The translations under genes and the position numbers were made by a program. The notes beneath the pieces were generated by a model, which saw only the letters and a program-made list of their open reading frames with translations, had not been told where the DNA came from and ran no database searches. A stretch of DNA of 64,000 nucleotides from Xiphophorus maculatus (taxonomy: Eukaryota; Chordata; Actinopteri; Cyprinodontiformes; Poeciliidae): assembly GCF_002775205.1 (NCBI RefSeq), contig NC_036448.1:3312572-3376571 (forward strand). The letters are read 5' to 3'. Each line of letters opens with the position of its first letter. Position 1 is the first letter of the stretch. This document shows, one piece after another, positions 25,299-39,330 of the stretch.

Positions 25299-26330
25299 CA
25301 AAATAACCTGATCTGCTAATCCAATCACTCAACTGCTCTGACACTTTGTTTCTACGTGGAACATGTGCTGCTGCAGAATATTAACACACACTCCGTCAGC
25401 AATACTAAAGCAGCTCTAAGCGATGTGGGGTCAGCATATTTGCTTTTGAACTTAAACTATTTTTCTCAAGTTCTAGACTGCAAAAACACAAGCATCCTGA
25501 TGCTGAGTTTACCATGTAATCCCCCGTAATCTGCCATAGTTCTGGAGGTATTGTCCCTCTCACTGCACTGTAACCCAGAGCAGAAGGAAACACACACACA
25601 CACACGCACACACCCCTACGCCCACACACCTGTATGAGTTGCACTTGCTAGACTGGATACAGCGATCATTTCTGATAAAGATGTTGCTGCCTAAAAAGAA
25701 ACAAAAGGGATCTGTTTGGATCATTTGATTCTGATGGAGCAAAATGCACTCAGTGGATGTGTGTCAGAACCTTTACATGTCGACTCCTTTTAACCAACAC
25801 ACCCCCACACGCGCATGCACACACACCAGCATTCTCAGGCCACGTGAGCCTTAACGGGTAGCTAATAAGCTTGGCGTGTCTTAGAGGTTTTTCTTCTAAC
25901 TTAGCAGCCAGTCTAAGTCCTTAACGTACATGCTGGTTGTGTGTGAACCGTCTAGCAAGCCCTGCATGTGTACGTCCCCATAAACACCTTAGGAGTCAAA
26001 ATGGTGTCCTAAACCACAAAGGCGTGTATGCGTGTTTGTGTTTGTGTTTCATGCCATTTTTGTTTGATTTTTCCAATGAATTGGCCAGCAGTTCACCATC
26101 ACTGACATTCTCTAACACCTGGATTCTGTTCCACACACAACAGATGAGGGTCTCCATGGGAACAGGGTCCTTTCCTGCAGATTTCTCAGGGTTTGCTGCT
26201 GCAAAAATAAACATGAGTTTCTCCATCTGCTGGCTCCACTGACCGCTGGGGAACAGCTGTGTTTGGTACAAAAAAAAAAAACACACACACACGCCTACAC
26301 ACCCACACACACACTGAGCCTCTATTTTTA
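25299..26330. other. gene-free sequence with short CA tracts
   Basis: Several CA-rich runs (25591-25630, 25796-25826, 26273-26315) but no exon-like ORF. No conserved domain is recognisable in the longer reading frames on either strand. Confidence 0.45.
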
Positions 26331-26334
26331 CACC

Positions 26335-26530
26335 GTGTTCCAAATTATTATGCAAATGATATTTTCTCAGATTCTCTCTAATGGTCAAAGTAAGCGATGG
26401 TCAGTATAATTTTCAAGTCATGAACTATTACAATATAAATCAAATTTTACTGAACAAAGCTCCCATGAGAACAGTATTTTTTTCCAAACATAAAAAACTC
26501 AAAATGCACTGTTCCAAATTATTATGCACA
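26335..26530. mobile_element. DNA-transposon relic with TGTTCCAAATTATTATGCA motifs
   Basis: TGTTCCAAATTATTATGCA occurs at about 26336 and again at 26509, in the same orientation about 173 bases apart. I recall this phrase from a widespread fish DNA transposon. The internal sequence is not coding. Confidence 0.5.
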
Positions 26531-26699
26531 GCAGAGTGTGTTGATGTTCTCTATCTGATGTTGGATTTTCCTGTCATAGATTGGTGACCTGTCCAGGGTG
26601 ACCCTGCCTCTCACCCTTTGAGATAGACACCAGCACCCGTCACAAACCCACTAGGGTTGAGGGTTGTGTCCTCCTGGAAGGTGAACGTCCACCCCAGCT

Positions 26700-26860
26700 T
26701 CAAACATTTTAGTCAAGTGAAATTTAATTGTTTAGGACATTTCAGCAACAAGGCAGTTCAAAGTGTTTTAAACCATAAAAACATAAACAGCAACCAATTA
26801 TAAAACAAGCAATCAACATTACATTTTGTCAAATGCAATCAAAGTCATTGCTCCAATATG
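26700..26860 (+). repeat. fragment of the 3.2 kb interspersed repeat family
   Basis: CAAGGCAGTTCAAAGTGTTT, TAAACCATAAAAAC and ATTACATTTTGTCAAATGC parallel the start of the copies at 3200 and 36300. It follows directly on a small piece of the repeat seen at 8.9 kb (26581-26690). Confidence 0.5.
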
Positions 26861-27919
26861 TCAATACCAAGTTTGCATCAGGGTTGGATTGATAATAGGT
26901 TGGTAATATTCTTACTCCAATTTAAGATTCCTTCTTGAAATTTTACTTTTAGGATTGTAGTTTCTCAACTCCACTTAAAAAAATTATTTTGATAATTACA
27001 TGTATTTTTTGCACTTTGATTATTTAGAAAAAACGCACACAAAGTTGTTTTATTTTTTTATTGTTTCTATTGTTCTACTTGTCATGTTAATATATTACTA
27101 AAGTATTTTATTGACACCTATAAACTTTGTCCAAAGGTTTTAACAAAATAATTCAGAGGAAAAAACACAAAAACAGATAAAGGTCAGAAGTTTGTTGATG
27201 TATCAAACTTAAATGATAGAAAGTATCGGTATAGGTATTGGTGACAGTGGCCCTTAATTTAATTGGTATCGGATCAATACCAAAATATGCAGCATCACGC
27301 ACCTCGACTCCGTGTAGCAACCTGTCAACAATGGCTTTTCTTTTTGTAACTGAAGGTGGACATGCTGGATTTTTTCTATTATGTTGCAAATTTGACTTGT
27401 TGTTTCCTTGCTGACCTGAGTTGCTCACTCAATGAGATCCACAAACCAAGAGGATCAATTAATGATGAAAACATCAAAGCTGCAATGCAACTTTCTTTCT
27501 CAATCCTGCTTTCTGTAGAGCTCTGAAATAAAATAAAAGATGATAAACTTCCTGTATCTAACTAACTGTTACCCATCTAATCATTTCTTCTTTTTCTACT
27601 GTAAAACATTTGCAAAGCACCCCTGCTTCTCAAGTTTTCCCCAGACCTCCATGTCACTGGCTGAAGCGGGTCATAGAAACCTTCTCAAACCTCAGATGAG
27701 ATCAACCAAAATGTGGTTGGGGGAACTGCATCTCTCTGTGCTGCCCCCTCCTAAAGGGAAAGTTCAGAAGTGTGTACTTTAAAAGACACTGTCTTGAGGA
27801 AATGGTCTTCTCTTATAGCCTCCCTGTCTCTATGACAACTGAAGGAGTGTCTCTGAGGCTGCCAAAAATATTCCCAGCTGGTTTCTGGTATCGGACTTTC
27901 TATTTCTTAATTATTTTTC
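26860..27919. other. gene-free sequence; possible hAT remnant on the reverse strand
   Basis: A 91-codon reverse-strand frame at 27153-27428 contains NKSNLQ followed by NPACPPSVTKRK, faintly like the linker after a BED zinc finger in hAT transposases. The nearby text (GGTATCGGATCAATACC) is seen in fish hAT-type repeats. It is too weak to call a transposase. Confidence 0.3.
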
Positions 27920-28231
27920 TTCTGTAAAACCACTGACTGCAATTTCTCCAAAATGCAGACGTAGGTGTTCCCAAAGAGGCAGGGCCTTAATAAGATGCCA
28001 ACGTCTTCTCTGATGACTGAAATATGAATATATCTCATGTAACTGTTTACATCTGTCACTGCCATGATTTTTAGTGATTTATCACATGAACAGATTTACT
28101 CATGTGTGATTTCAATTCCTTTTCTTATTTAATGGAAACACCACAACACCAAAATTGTTTTTTTTTTTTTTTTTTCAAAATTAGCATAGCATGGAAAAGC
28201 TTGTGTGCAAATTTGTCATGGAAACGCAGCT
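27920..28231 (+). mobile_element. 'AATGGAAACACAGC' family copy
   Basis: Shares GCAGACGTAGGTGTTCCCAA-type, ACGTCTTCTCTGATGACTG-type and CATGTGTGATTTCAATTCC blocks with the copy at 34.4-35.1 kb, and ends CATGGAAACGCAGCT. A run of T (28158-28176) interrupts it. Confidence 0.6.
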
Positions 28232-28654
28232 ACAGATAACTTATAGAAAGGTTAGGTCATTGCGATGCTGCACAGTACATAAGAACTCCTGTTGTTCATG
28301 CTACACCTGCCCCTTTATTCACTTTGCAACTTGTTGCTAACCTAGCTGAGCTGTTTCCTTTGCAGAATGTATATTTTGATAACTTTATTCTGAAACTTTT
28401 TATAAGGAGCTTCAAACAAACATGATGGATATTTTTGCAGAATCTTTCTATCTGTAGAATCACCAAGCAGTCCAGCTCTATCTCCCCACTGCTTTACAGG
28501 ATGTGAAATGAGGTCAAAGGCTCATCACCATTTCCCGTAGTCTTTTGTTGTTAATTCATAACCATATTCATAACTGACAGTTTATTGTGGATTGTTTTTG
28601 CTATGTAGGTTATCAATAAGAATTATTTCTTCATTTTAATTCCTTAATTTTACC

Positions 28655-28930
28655 TTCATGCTGACTGCTGGAATGAAGTTCATGGGAAGCAGTATTTGCC
28701 AAACATGTTCTGTGTTCTACTAATTAATTAATTTTAGACTCATCTGTCCAAAGCATATTACTGCAGAAGTTGTTCATTTGGTAAACCTCAGAATGCTCTT
28801 CATGTTTTTTTCCCCTGAAAACAAAGCTTGTGCAGTCTGTCAGATCCAGGTGTTTTGCAAGTTGTTTTGACTCTTCTCCACTTATACACTACATTCTATA
28901 CCAGAATCTGCAACCGATGCAATCCAAGAA
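28655..28930 (-). mobile_element. Tc1-like transposase relic
   Basis: On the reverse strand the text corresponding to ACTCATCTGTCCAAAG would encode the W/C-TDE block of Tc1 transposases, and flanking phrases such as TCTGTCAGATCCAGGTG fit the same family. Frames are broken. Confidence 0.45.
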
Positions 28931-29381
28931 ACCATTTTTGTCCTTAGTCCCAGTAAGTATACCTGACATTTTGAAAAAAACACAACTTATATATTTTCAG
29001 AAATATTTAATAAAGGAAAATTGTTGTAATTTTTCTAACAAACAACCACCATTTTGTTTCTATTTTTAAAATTTGAAATAAAGAAAAATATAAAACCTTT
29101 GCATAAAGAGGATGTTTAATATGTCTTAATCTTAATATTTGTGTAAAATTATGAAAAAACCATGAAAAACACACCTATGACAAGAAACAGATCTAAAAAC
29201 ATATTGCTTGTACTTATGAAGAAAACTGCTACCTACTACCTGAAGACCTAAAAGAGCTTCTCACTCTCAACAGCACGACTAAAAATGCATGATGCGTAGC
29301 AGGAGAACTCTTCAAAATGCTGAGTGTTAACGTCTTAAAAATGTTCTGCTGATGGGATCAATGTGTTTGATTTTGACCATT

Positions 29382-29929
29382 TTAAAGGGGCAGTGTCATA
29401 TAAAATCGACTTTTTTTAGCTTGTGGTGTTATAATGTTATTCCCTCATCAAAAACATACCTGGAGTATTGACTTGATCCTCTCATGTATATCTGAGAACT
29501 CCTTTGATTTCCCATGGCAACCATTCAGCTGGGCAAAACACTTGGGTGGACCTAGCTCTGCCTTCAAGATGAAGTTCCTCCTAAAAGCTGAGGCTCACAG
29601 AGCAGTTCCTACAGACCCACTCAGTACCTTCAGACTAGCCAGCAGCAATTAGCAAACACCTGGTGGAACCGGACATCAGGTGAGCTCATTATAGGAGCTA
29701 CTTCTAAGTGCAACGCTGGTAAAAACTTTGTTAAAGATTATAGGAGTCATGTTGTGATGACTTTCTGAAGTTTCAGAAAGAGCAGGAGTTTCTTAAAGAG
29801 ACAGAGGCCAATTTGACAGGGTTATATAATAAAGCCAAATTTGTTTTAAGTCATATTTGATATATAGAGCATTTTTATAACAGCTACTTGATTACTAGTT
29901 CCTTGTAAACACATAATATGCCCCTATAA
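29382..29929 (+). mobile_element. TTAA-bounded repeat family, copy 5
   Basis: Well preserved: left end TTAA then AGGGGCAGTGTCATATAAAA, centre GCAAACACCTGGTGGAAC, right end ACACATAATATGCCCCT followed by ATAA where other copies have TTAA. There is no coding capacity. Confidence 0.75.
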
Positions 29930-30073
29930 GAGGTAATTAACCTGGAGGTGTCCTAATGTAGCCTTAATTAGTTGAACTTTGTGTTATTAGATCATTTTAT
30001 AATATTTCCATATATTCAGATATGTGAGAAAAACACACATAATTTCATAAGGTTTGTGTGTGGGGGTGTGCAG

Positions 30074-31836
<1,763 letters not shown>

Positions 31837-32405
31837 TTAAAGGGCCAGCATTATGTAAAATCAGACTTTTTGAGCTTTACATCATGTTATAATGTTATTC
31901 CCTCATCTAAAACATACATGGAGTGTTGTTCTGATTCTTTCATGCATGTCTGAGAAAACCTTTAATCTCCATGGTAACCATTCAGCTGTGAAAAACACTT
32001 GGGTGGGTCTAGCACCACTTTTGAGGACAAAGCTCCTCCTCAGAGCTGCAGTTTCCAAGCTTCTGCCTCACAGAGCAGCCCTTCCCCACGGGTCCCCTGC
32101 TGAGTTCCTTCAGACTAGTCAGCAGCAATTAGCAAACACCTGGTGGAATGAGCTCAATATAGGAGCTACTTCTCAGTGCAACGCTGGTAAAAAAAAAAAA
32201 AAAAAGATGTTGAAAGGTTAATAGAGGAGCCATGTTGTGATGACTTCCTGAAGGCAGAGTTTCAGAAAGAGGAGATTTTAAAGAGACAGAGGCCAAATTT
32301 CAAGGCATTATGAAGTTGAATTTCTTTTAAGTCATATTTTATACATATATATATATATATATATATATGGAATGTAAAGTGGTTTAGAAAAGTCCCTAGA
32401 AAATG
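31837..32405 (+). mobile_element. TTAA-bounded repeat family, copy 6
   Basis: Left end TTAA then AGGGCCAGCATTATGTAAAA. The central block is intact. The right part is disrupted by an (AT)n tract at 32341-32367 and fades at ACTCCCTAGAAAATG-type text (TCCCTAGAAAATG). Confidence 0.7.
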
Positions 32406-32534
32406 TTTGCTAGTTGGGTAAAGTCGCTGTCCAGATTTACTCAGCTCAAAGTTTCTTCAACTTTTCAGTTGTTTGGACTTTTGGTCAATCAAGTGCCAAA
32501 ACGAACCATTTCTGTGCTGGCAAGAAGAAACTAG

Positions 32535-32970
32535 CAGCTGCGTTTCCATCACAAATGTGGACAAAACTTTGTCAATATCTCATTAATGTTGAAAAAAACA
32601 CAACAAAATTTGAAGTCATGGTGTTTCCCTTAAATAAGAAACTTAATTAAGATCACATGGGTTTGTTCATGTGATAAGCCCATTAAGAAACATCCTCCAT
32701 TGACTTCCTGTTGTCTTCTTCTTCATTGTTTGCACCAGTGGCAACATCCGGTTGTTGATCATGGGACTCGTGTGATGCGATGAGCGTTTCCATTACAGTT
32801 TTGCAAAATAAACCGATTTCTATATGAAAAACCACCTCATCTTGGTGCCAAAACTTTACATCAAATATTGAGAATTTTTTTTTTTGTAATTGGTGTTTCC
32901 ATTGAGCAAATTTATTTTTGAAATGTCAAATTGAAGTGAGAGCTCACAAAATGTCAGTGGCAATGCAGTT
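32535..32970 (-). mobile_element. 'AATGGAAACACAGC' family copy (reverse)
   Basis: Starts AGCTGCGTTTCCATCACAAA, carries CAACATCCGGTTGTTGATCA, and ends GTGTTTCCATTGAGCAAATT and following text to GCAATGCAGTT. It reads as the mirror of the 4.3 kb copy, and looks near complete. Confidence 0.65.
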
Positions 32971-34437
32971 AATGACAATCGCGCATGAGATGTTAACCCG
33001 CCTCAGCCTGATAAAGTTACAAACTACAAAATGTATGCAAGAAATTACACTACATCTCATCAAAAGATATTAATGCTTCATATCTGAGCATTAATAAATT
33101 CTGACCTTCTTTGAAATAGAGAAAGCAACAAGAATTTGTGTACCAAATTATAAGCCGTTGCGGTTGTATAAAATAATCTTGCTGTTCTGGAAACCAAATC
33201 AGCGCCTGATTGTTCTGTGTAATTACTGTGATCAAGTTCTGCTTGTGTTTCTTTCAGTTACACCTAACTGGACCACACCTCGAGTAATCTTCATACCGAG
33301 TCAGACCTCTGTGGTAGTACTTACCTGGAATGCTATTATCCACCAGAGTTTGTTGCTGGTTCTTATACTCCAGTCCAGTCACCAGAACCCCTCTGCCTGT
33401 CCCACTCATCCCTCTTCAACCAAAAGAGTCCAATCATCTCTACACTCATCCTGAGTCAGGATTCGTCCCTCAATCAGCACTGGGAACCTTCAGGAAACAA
33501 ATAACAACAAGTGAGGTCCAAGAAAGATAAACTAATTTATCTCCTGTTCTTCCCTGTTCTCAGTGTGTTTCCTGCTCGTCTGTCTCAATCACTGACTTCT
33601 GTTGGATTTTTCTTTGGAATTTCACCGATTGCACAACAAATCTGGTTATATTTTACTCCCCCGTTCTCATTATGGTTTTGAGTCAAAAAGCAAAAGCAAA
33701 GCCCAGCTAATGGGATTCATGTCGTTTCTGGTGAAGTTGCTAAAATGTATTACTTTACATGCCTGTGTTTGTGGTGCAAGCAAATATTGATCCTGCAGAA
33801 GATAACAGTATCACATGTGTCATAGTAAGAAAGAAATTGATTTGAGGAAATGTAATATATTGCCAATATACTAAAACATTTTTACTGTCTTTTTCACTTT
33901 CATGTCCTCTGTATTTATATCATATGAAATATAGTGGATTTCAAACACTCTGTACTTTGTATGTTTGGTCAGATTTTCTCATGTTCCTGTCCTGCCATCA
34001 TTGTTCTACAAACATCGATGATTTCCTTATAGTCTGTGCTTAATTGGGCTGTTTCCATTAAGCAAATTTATTAGCATTTTTCCAGTTTGAGAAATTTGAA
34101 GCTAACTGGAAGTGCAGCTGGTTCCACCATGTAATAAAAGTGTGTAGGACACAGGTGTAGGACTCCGGCATTGAGGACTGCAGTGTTTGTGCCTTAAAGG
34201 TGTGTAGGACTGTACACTAACGTTGTGAAAATGCTGTCATGTATTTTTTCACTTTTGAGATGACAACTGGAAACGCTGAAGGAAAACACAGCTGACAGCA
34301 TTTCACCTGAAGCAACAGATTTCCATATGACCAGGAATTCAAAGGACGTCCAGTAGCGACCAGCAGGTCGGTCCGGGACACGGATCTCTTCCTGAAGAGT
34401 GTCGACAGAATTACATTACCACCAGTGCACTGCTTGC
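32971..34437. other. gene-free sequence; one weak exon-like segment
   Basis: A segment after TTTCTTTCAG at about 33259 reads NWTTPRVIFIPSQTSVVVLT, with a faint fibronectin-III look, but it has no partner exon and meets stops. 34047-34125 is a short fragment with TTTCCATTAAGCAAATTTAT from the 'AATGGAAACACAGC' family. Confidence 0.35.
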
Positions 34438-35137
34438 TCATCATTAACAATAAAATTGCACAAATTGAAATTACGCAAATAAAAAATTTTGCTTAATGGA
34501 AGCACAGCAATTTTGGAGAAAATTACGCTTTGATAAAAAAAAATTAAGTTGCGCTTGGACGAGGTGGTTTTTCATCTGTCTCGAAATACAGGTATTTGGC
34601 AAAACTTTGATGGAAACACTTTTTTTGCATCACCAGAGTCACATGATCAACAGCAGGTTGAAGAAGACGGAAGGAATTGGTAGCAGGACTAGGGATTGTT
34701 TTTGTTTTTTCAGACAATGTGCAGCTGGCTCCAGCACAGCTCACACAGCATCACAGTTCATAGAAAGTTGTGTGTCTCTCCAATGTGTTGAATCATAGCT
34801 CTTCTGTAAACACACAGGCTACAGTTTCCCCAAAACGCCGCATACGTAGCCGCTCCCAAGAAGGTAGGACTTATCGCTCAAGCGCCTGAATAGGACCCAG
34901 ACGTCTCCTCTGATTGGCTGATAGATAATGAGTGCTGAATTATGAAAATATTTAATGTATTTGTTTGCATTCGCTTCTGCCATTTTTTTTTATGTCTTAC
35001 CACAGGACAAAGCTTATTCACGTGTGATTTTAATTTCTGTTCTTATTTAATGGAAACACAGCAATTGCAAGTTGTGTTTTTTGACATTAACGGCAAATAG
35101 ACAAAGATTTGTGCACATTTGTAATGGAGTGATTGGC
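34438..35137 (+). mobile_element. 'AATGGAAACACAGC' family copy (longest)
   Basis: About 700 bases running from AAATTGCACAAATTGAAATT through TGCTTAATGGAAGCACAGC, GAGTCACATGATCAACAG, CCTCTGATTGGCTGATAGAT and CACGTGTGATTTTAATTTC to GCACATTTGTAATGGA. It is the most complete copy in the window and defines the internal order of the family. Confidence 0.65.
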
Positions 35138-36289
35138 AGCGGGTGGGTGTGTCTGCATCCACATCCACGAGACTTTCAGACAGATTATTGTCTAATGGGA
35201 GGCGCCAAGGAATCTACTTTTGTAGAAGAAAAACATTGACATTCTGCAGGAAATAGAAGAGTGGACAACAGACAAATGGAGATAACTTATGAATCCTTTT
35301 TGTGATCATCTGATAATCTCTGAGGGAGATTAATGAAAAGTTGCAAAGAAGGTGGATCAGCACTCTGAACATCAATTTCTCTAAAATGATCTCAAACTTT
35401 TCATAATTTTATGGATAAAGGCGTTTTGACTTTAAATTTTAACAGTGTTCAACTGATGGGTGTCACTATAGGACAGGAAGTAGGCCTGTGGAGAGGCGGC
35501 GGGGGCGTGGTGGTGAGAATTGTGTAATGACCTCCCTCACATTCCACTATCTTCTCACAGATTTTTTTTATTAGCCAGGATTCTTTAAAGACACTCTGAA
35601 GGAAACATTCCAAGCTTTGCACAGAAACACTTTACAGATGGCAGAAAATAATTGCCTGCCAACAGAAATGTGACCTACGAAATATTCCTTATCTGTTCGA
35701 AGTGTTTGAAGCAGATCAGAAATCCTGACACCACTTTGAATCATTGGAATCGGCGTGGTTTTACCACCCTTTACAGTTCTGAATTCGAGAGTCACAATCA
35801 CAGCGGGAGGACGTTCCTGAATTTAAGGAATGTCCTTAAATGAGCCACTTATCGGAACAAAATGTAGATATTTCTCATTTAATAGGCAAATCACTGCTGA
35901 GAGCCTCACAACTGCTGCCTCTGGCGTTGATAATGGGCCTTGGAGACCTGCGGTTGCTAAGGCTAACCTTGGCGTGTGAGCTGCGGGTCGCTAAGTGTTA
36001 ATATGGGAGTGATTCATCCTTCTGTGGTAAAAAAAAAATTAAAGTGGGTGCTGGTCGGTTGTTGTGATCCTGATGGTCCGCTGTGCTGTCCAGAACAAAG
36101 CCCACCGCATTCTGTGCCTCCTCAGTCCGTCGGCTCAGCAGTTGGTCCCATGCCTGATCGCAAATGACTTAATTGCGTCATTAAAAAATAGACACAAAAT
36201 ATGCATTGTAGGAAAAAGTTACGTAATTGGTGTAACAAACTCTGGTTGACATGCAGTGAGGTCTGTACAGCACAGTTCACCGACGAGGC
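35138..36289. other. gene-free intergenic sequence
   Basis: No exon-like frame, RNA gene or repeat is recognised here. Confidence 0.4.
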
Positions 36290-36615
36290 GTTTCATAGAG
36301 CTTCCCATCATAAAAACATGACAAAGTCATCAATTATGAAACAAGCAGCAAACATTTCATTTTGTCAAATGCCAATCTCAAAATCATCAAGCAAATACAC
36401 GTCAACTATGTTGATCAACTTTCCACTTAGTACTAATCAAAGGCAACCCTAAATAGCTGGGTTTAGGTGTTGATTTAAAGCAACTCAGTGTTTCTGCTGT
36501 TTTCCAGTTTACTGGACGTTTGTTCCAGATTTGTGGTGTATAGATGCTGAATGCTGCTTCTCCATGTTTGGTTCTGGGGATGCAAAGCGGACCAGTGTTA
36601 CTCGTATCTTGTTTC
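36290..36615 (+). repeat. copy of the 3.2 kb interspersed repeat family
   Basis: TCATTTTGTCAAATGCCAAT, TTCCAGTTTACTGGACGTTT, GTTCCAGATTTGTGGTGTAT and GAATGCTGCTTCTCCATGTT follow the order I remember for this fish repeat, in the same orientation as the 3.2 kb copy. Confidence 0.55.
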
Positions 36616-36975
36616 ATGGGGACGTTTTTCTGGTCGGCGCACCGGTTCTTTTGAAAGTCCTCTGTGGGTTATATTCCACATAACGGAATGGGCCGTCTCT
36701 TCTTTTTCTTCGGGTAAAACCTCTACTTTTGCATTAACAGTCTTATCACTAACTGCTCTTTCCGAACGCCTCACTTTCAGACTCACCATGGTTGGTGTTC
36801 GCTCGCACTTCAGCTGTGAGCAGCACACCAAACTGAACGTTAGCGGTTCAGACAGGAAACCCCCCCACCAAATGCTGAGTGATGATGTTCATGATGTTAT
36901 CATGTGCGGCTGATGTGACATGCTCGCGCTTGGGTTTACTAAACGTGGGAGCTTCCAGATTTATACCTCACCAAA

Positions 36976-37449
36976 TGATTTTTACATCATGTTATAATGT
37001 TATTCCTTCATCAAAAACAAACCTGGAGGGTTGTTTTGATTCTTTCATGCATGTTTGAGAAATCCTTAAATCTCCCGCGGCAACCATTCAGGGTTGCAAA
37101 ACTCTTGCTCTCTCAGAGTGATGACTCCTTCAGACTAGCAAACACCTGGTGGAACTGAGCATCTGCTGAGCCCATTGCAGGAGCTACTTCTCAGTGCAAT
37201 GCTGCTAATGTTGTCGTTAAAGGGTTCATAAAGAAATGTTGTTGTGATGACCTCCTATAGACGAAGTGTCGGAAAGAGTAGGAGCTTCTTAAAGAGACAG
37301 ATGCCAATTTGAAGGAGTTACATTACAAAGTGAAATTCCTTTTAAGTTATGTTTAATATATAGAGCATTTTTATAACTGAAGGTAACTTTATTACTTGAT
37401 TGTGCTATAAAGTGGTATTATGTCTAAGAAACACATTATACAGCCCCTG
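36976..37449 (+). mobile_element. TTAA-bounded repeat family, copy 7 (5' truncated)
   Basis: It begins inside the family (TTTTTACATCATGTTATAATG), has the AACACCTGGTGGAACTGAGC block, and ends ACACATTATACAGCCCCT. The left terminus is missing. Confidence 0.7.
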
Positions 37450-38470
37450 ATTCATGACTGTAGTGTTACATTATTTAGAAAATCATAGTTGCTGCTTCCG
37501 TAGAAAATCAGACACGGCCCAGTGCGAACATATTTTGGAACACAGTGATGGATGGCAGCCGTCATGGCATCCGGACTACATGGGTTCAATGGGGCCACGT
37601 TGTGTGTCCATCAGAGGCCAGGTGGTTGTATCGTGCAGCTTCATGGCATGAGTTAAGATCAGATGTTACCTTGGTTACAGGTTCAGGTTGTGAAAGACAC
37701 ACAAACACCAAAGGAAGACAGCATACCGTCCATAACCAGGAGCCATGGACGGGTGAATCCTGGACACGCCCGCTTTTAGGGAGAAGAGCCAACACCACAC
37801 ATGTTGAAAAGATGTGTAAAGCTGTTACTGCAGACATCAGTGTGGGGAACCTTGGCGTTTATCCTCAGGGCACCTCTGGAGCACCCTGGTGGAACGGAGG
37901 TGAAATGCCACAGAGAAGTGTTTCCTTTTCTTCACACGTGTAAGAATTTCAAATATTTAAAATTTCAATACCAGACAAAGGTAACCTGACTGAAATGCCT
38001 GCATGTTCTATGTTTTTGTTGTTTTTGTTGTTGTTGTTGTTCTGTTGCCACCCATCCTTCCCAAGGGCAACATGTGGGAACAGCCTGGATGTCAACCCTG
38101 ACCCAGTGCCGAGTCGACGTCCGTTGGATTTTGAGGGACAGTAACAACAGCTGTGGCTGACGTGATGGAGGACAGGAGAGCTGGATGACTGAATGCTGCT
38201 CCGCATTCCTGCCTGCAAGCAGAGCCGACAAGCAGCAAGCTCCAAAATACAGTCAGAACAGAACTGGATTCTTTTCACTTCCAGCACTTCCTCTAGGTGC
38301 TTGGTTTTTTTAAAATGCAATTATGTTTACACACACAACAATTCAATTTTTACTTAAAACTGTACATCAAAATACATATTCTTATTTTTAGGCAGTATAA
38401 ATCCAACAATAAGCTGGTCTACAGTGGCGTTTTAGAGCAGTGGTATATAGGAGTGAATAAAGGAGTGAAT
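37450..38470. other. gene-free sequence of mixed composition
   Basis: 37500-37940 is GC-richer and has open frames of 80-130 codons, but with no recognisable motif and low-complexity shadows on both strands. A (TTG) tract lies at about 38019-38040. Possibly an unrecognised repeat. Confidence 0.35.
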
Positions 38471-38479
38471 TTCTGCCAA

Positions 38480-38930
38480 ATCTCAACATTTTGAGATTAA
38501 TGTTAGACATTTTCTAGAAAAAACAGACATTTCTGAGTTTAAAAAGTTATATGTTTGCTAGAAATAAAACTCAGATATTTCGAGACTAATCACAGAAATT
38601 TTCAATAAAACAAGATTTTTTTTTTTTTACATTTTAAAAGTCAAACATTTGCTAGAGGAAAACAGAAATTTTGAGATTAATTTCAGGAATTTTCGAAGAA
38701 ATATTTTTTATATTTCTCAGTTTGAAAAGTTGAAAAATTGCTAGAAAACCACTCAGAAATTTTGAGATTAATCTAGGAAATTTTTGAGAATAAAAACTAT
38801 GAAATATTAGAATTTTAAAAGTCAAAAATTTGCAAGAAATTTTGAGACTAATCTCAAAAAACCTCTGACTTTTCCTTCAGCAAATTTTCACCTTTTCAAA
38901 CTCAGCAGTGTCCTTATTTTTTATTTTTAT
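38480..38930. repeat. AT-rich minisatellite, ~90 base unit, five units
   Basis: The landmark TTTTGAGATTAAT recurs with spacings of about 89, 91, 91 and 80 bases (GAG at 38493, 38582, 38673, 38764, 38844). Each unit also has TTTGAAAAGTCAAAAATTTG and a TTGCTAGAA motif. The last part turns into the reverse orientation (CTTTTCAAACTCAGC). Related arrays are at 51060-51180 and 56100-56710. Confidence 0.75.
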
Positions 38931-39151
38931 TTTTTTAATTCAGAGATTTTATTGGTGGAAATGTACTCTTTCTTTTTTAAAATGCTATCTACAGTACAAT
39001 GGACCTAAGATGCTGTTTTACTCATCTTATTATTGGAGGTTGATGATTATTTTTGTCAGCATCTTTAACAGTATATCAGATATACAATATTCACCAGTTC
39101 TTTTAAATCAAATGACCTAATGGCTTAAAATAAACTGTCTATACCAGGGTT

Positions 39152-39330
39152 AGTAATTCTGGTCCTAAATGGCAGATTTTCTGTTTCAACTCCTCTGATT
39201 AACTGAATGGGTCAACATCAGCAGCAGGCTCCTTTAAACATTTGAATCAAAGCTGATTCAAATGTTTAAATTATGAGTTCGGACAGGAGACACTAAAATA
39301 TGCAAGACACTGGTCCTCGGGGAAAGGAGT
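39152..39330. repeat. degenerate repeat with 17 bp perfect hairpin
   Basis: 39233-39249 (TTTAAACATTTGAATCA), loop AAGC, then the exact reverse complement to 39270. Flanks (GGTTAGTAATTCTGGTCCTA and ATGCAAGACACTGGTCCTCG) look like the two ends of a known fish palindromic repeat. Confidence 0.55.

Noticed and set aside
27153..27428. BED-finger/hAT transposase fragment on the reverse strand
   Set aside because: Resemblance is limited to a few residues; the C2H2 zinc ligands are not in place, so it is noted only as a possible remnant.
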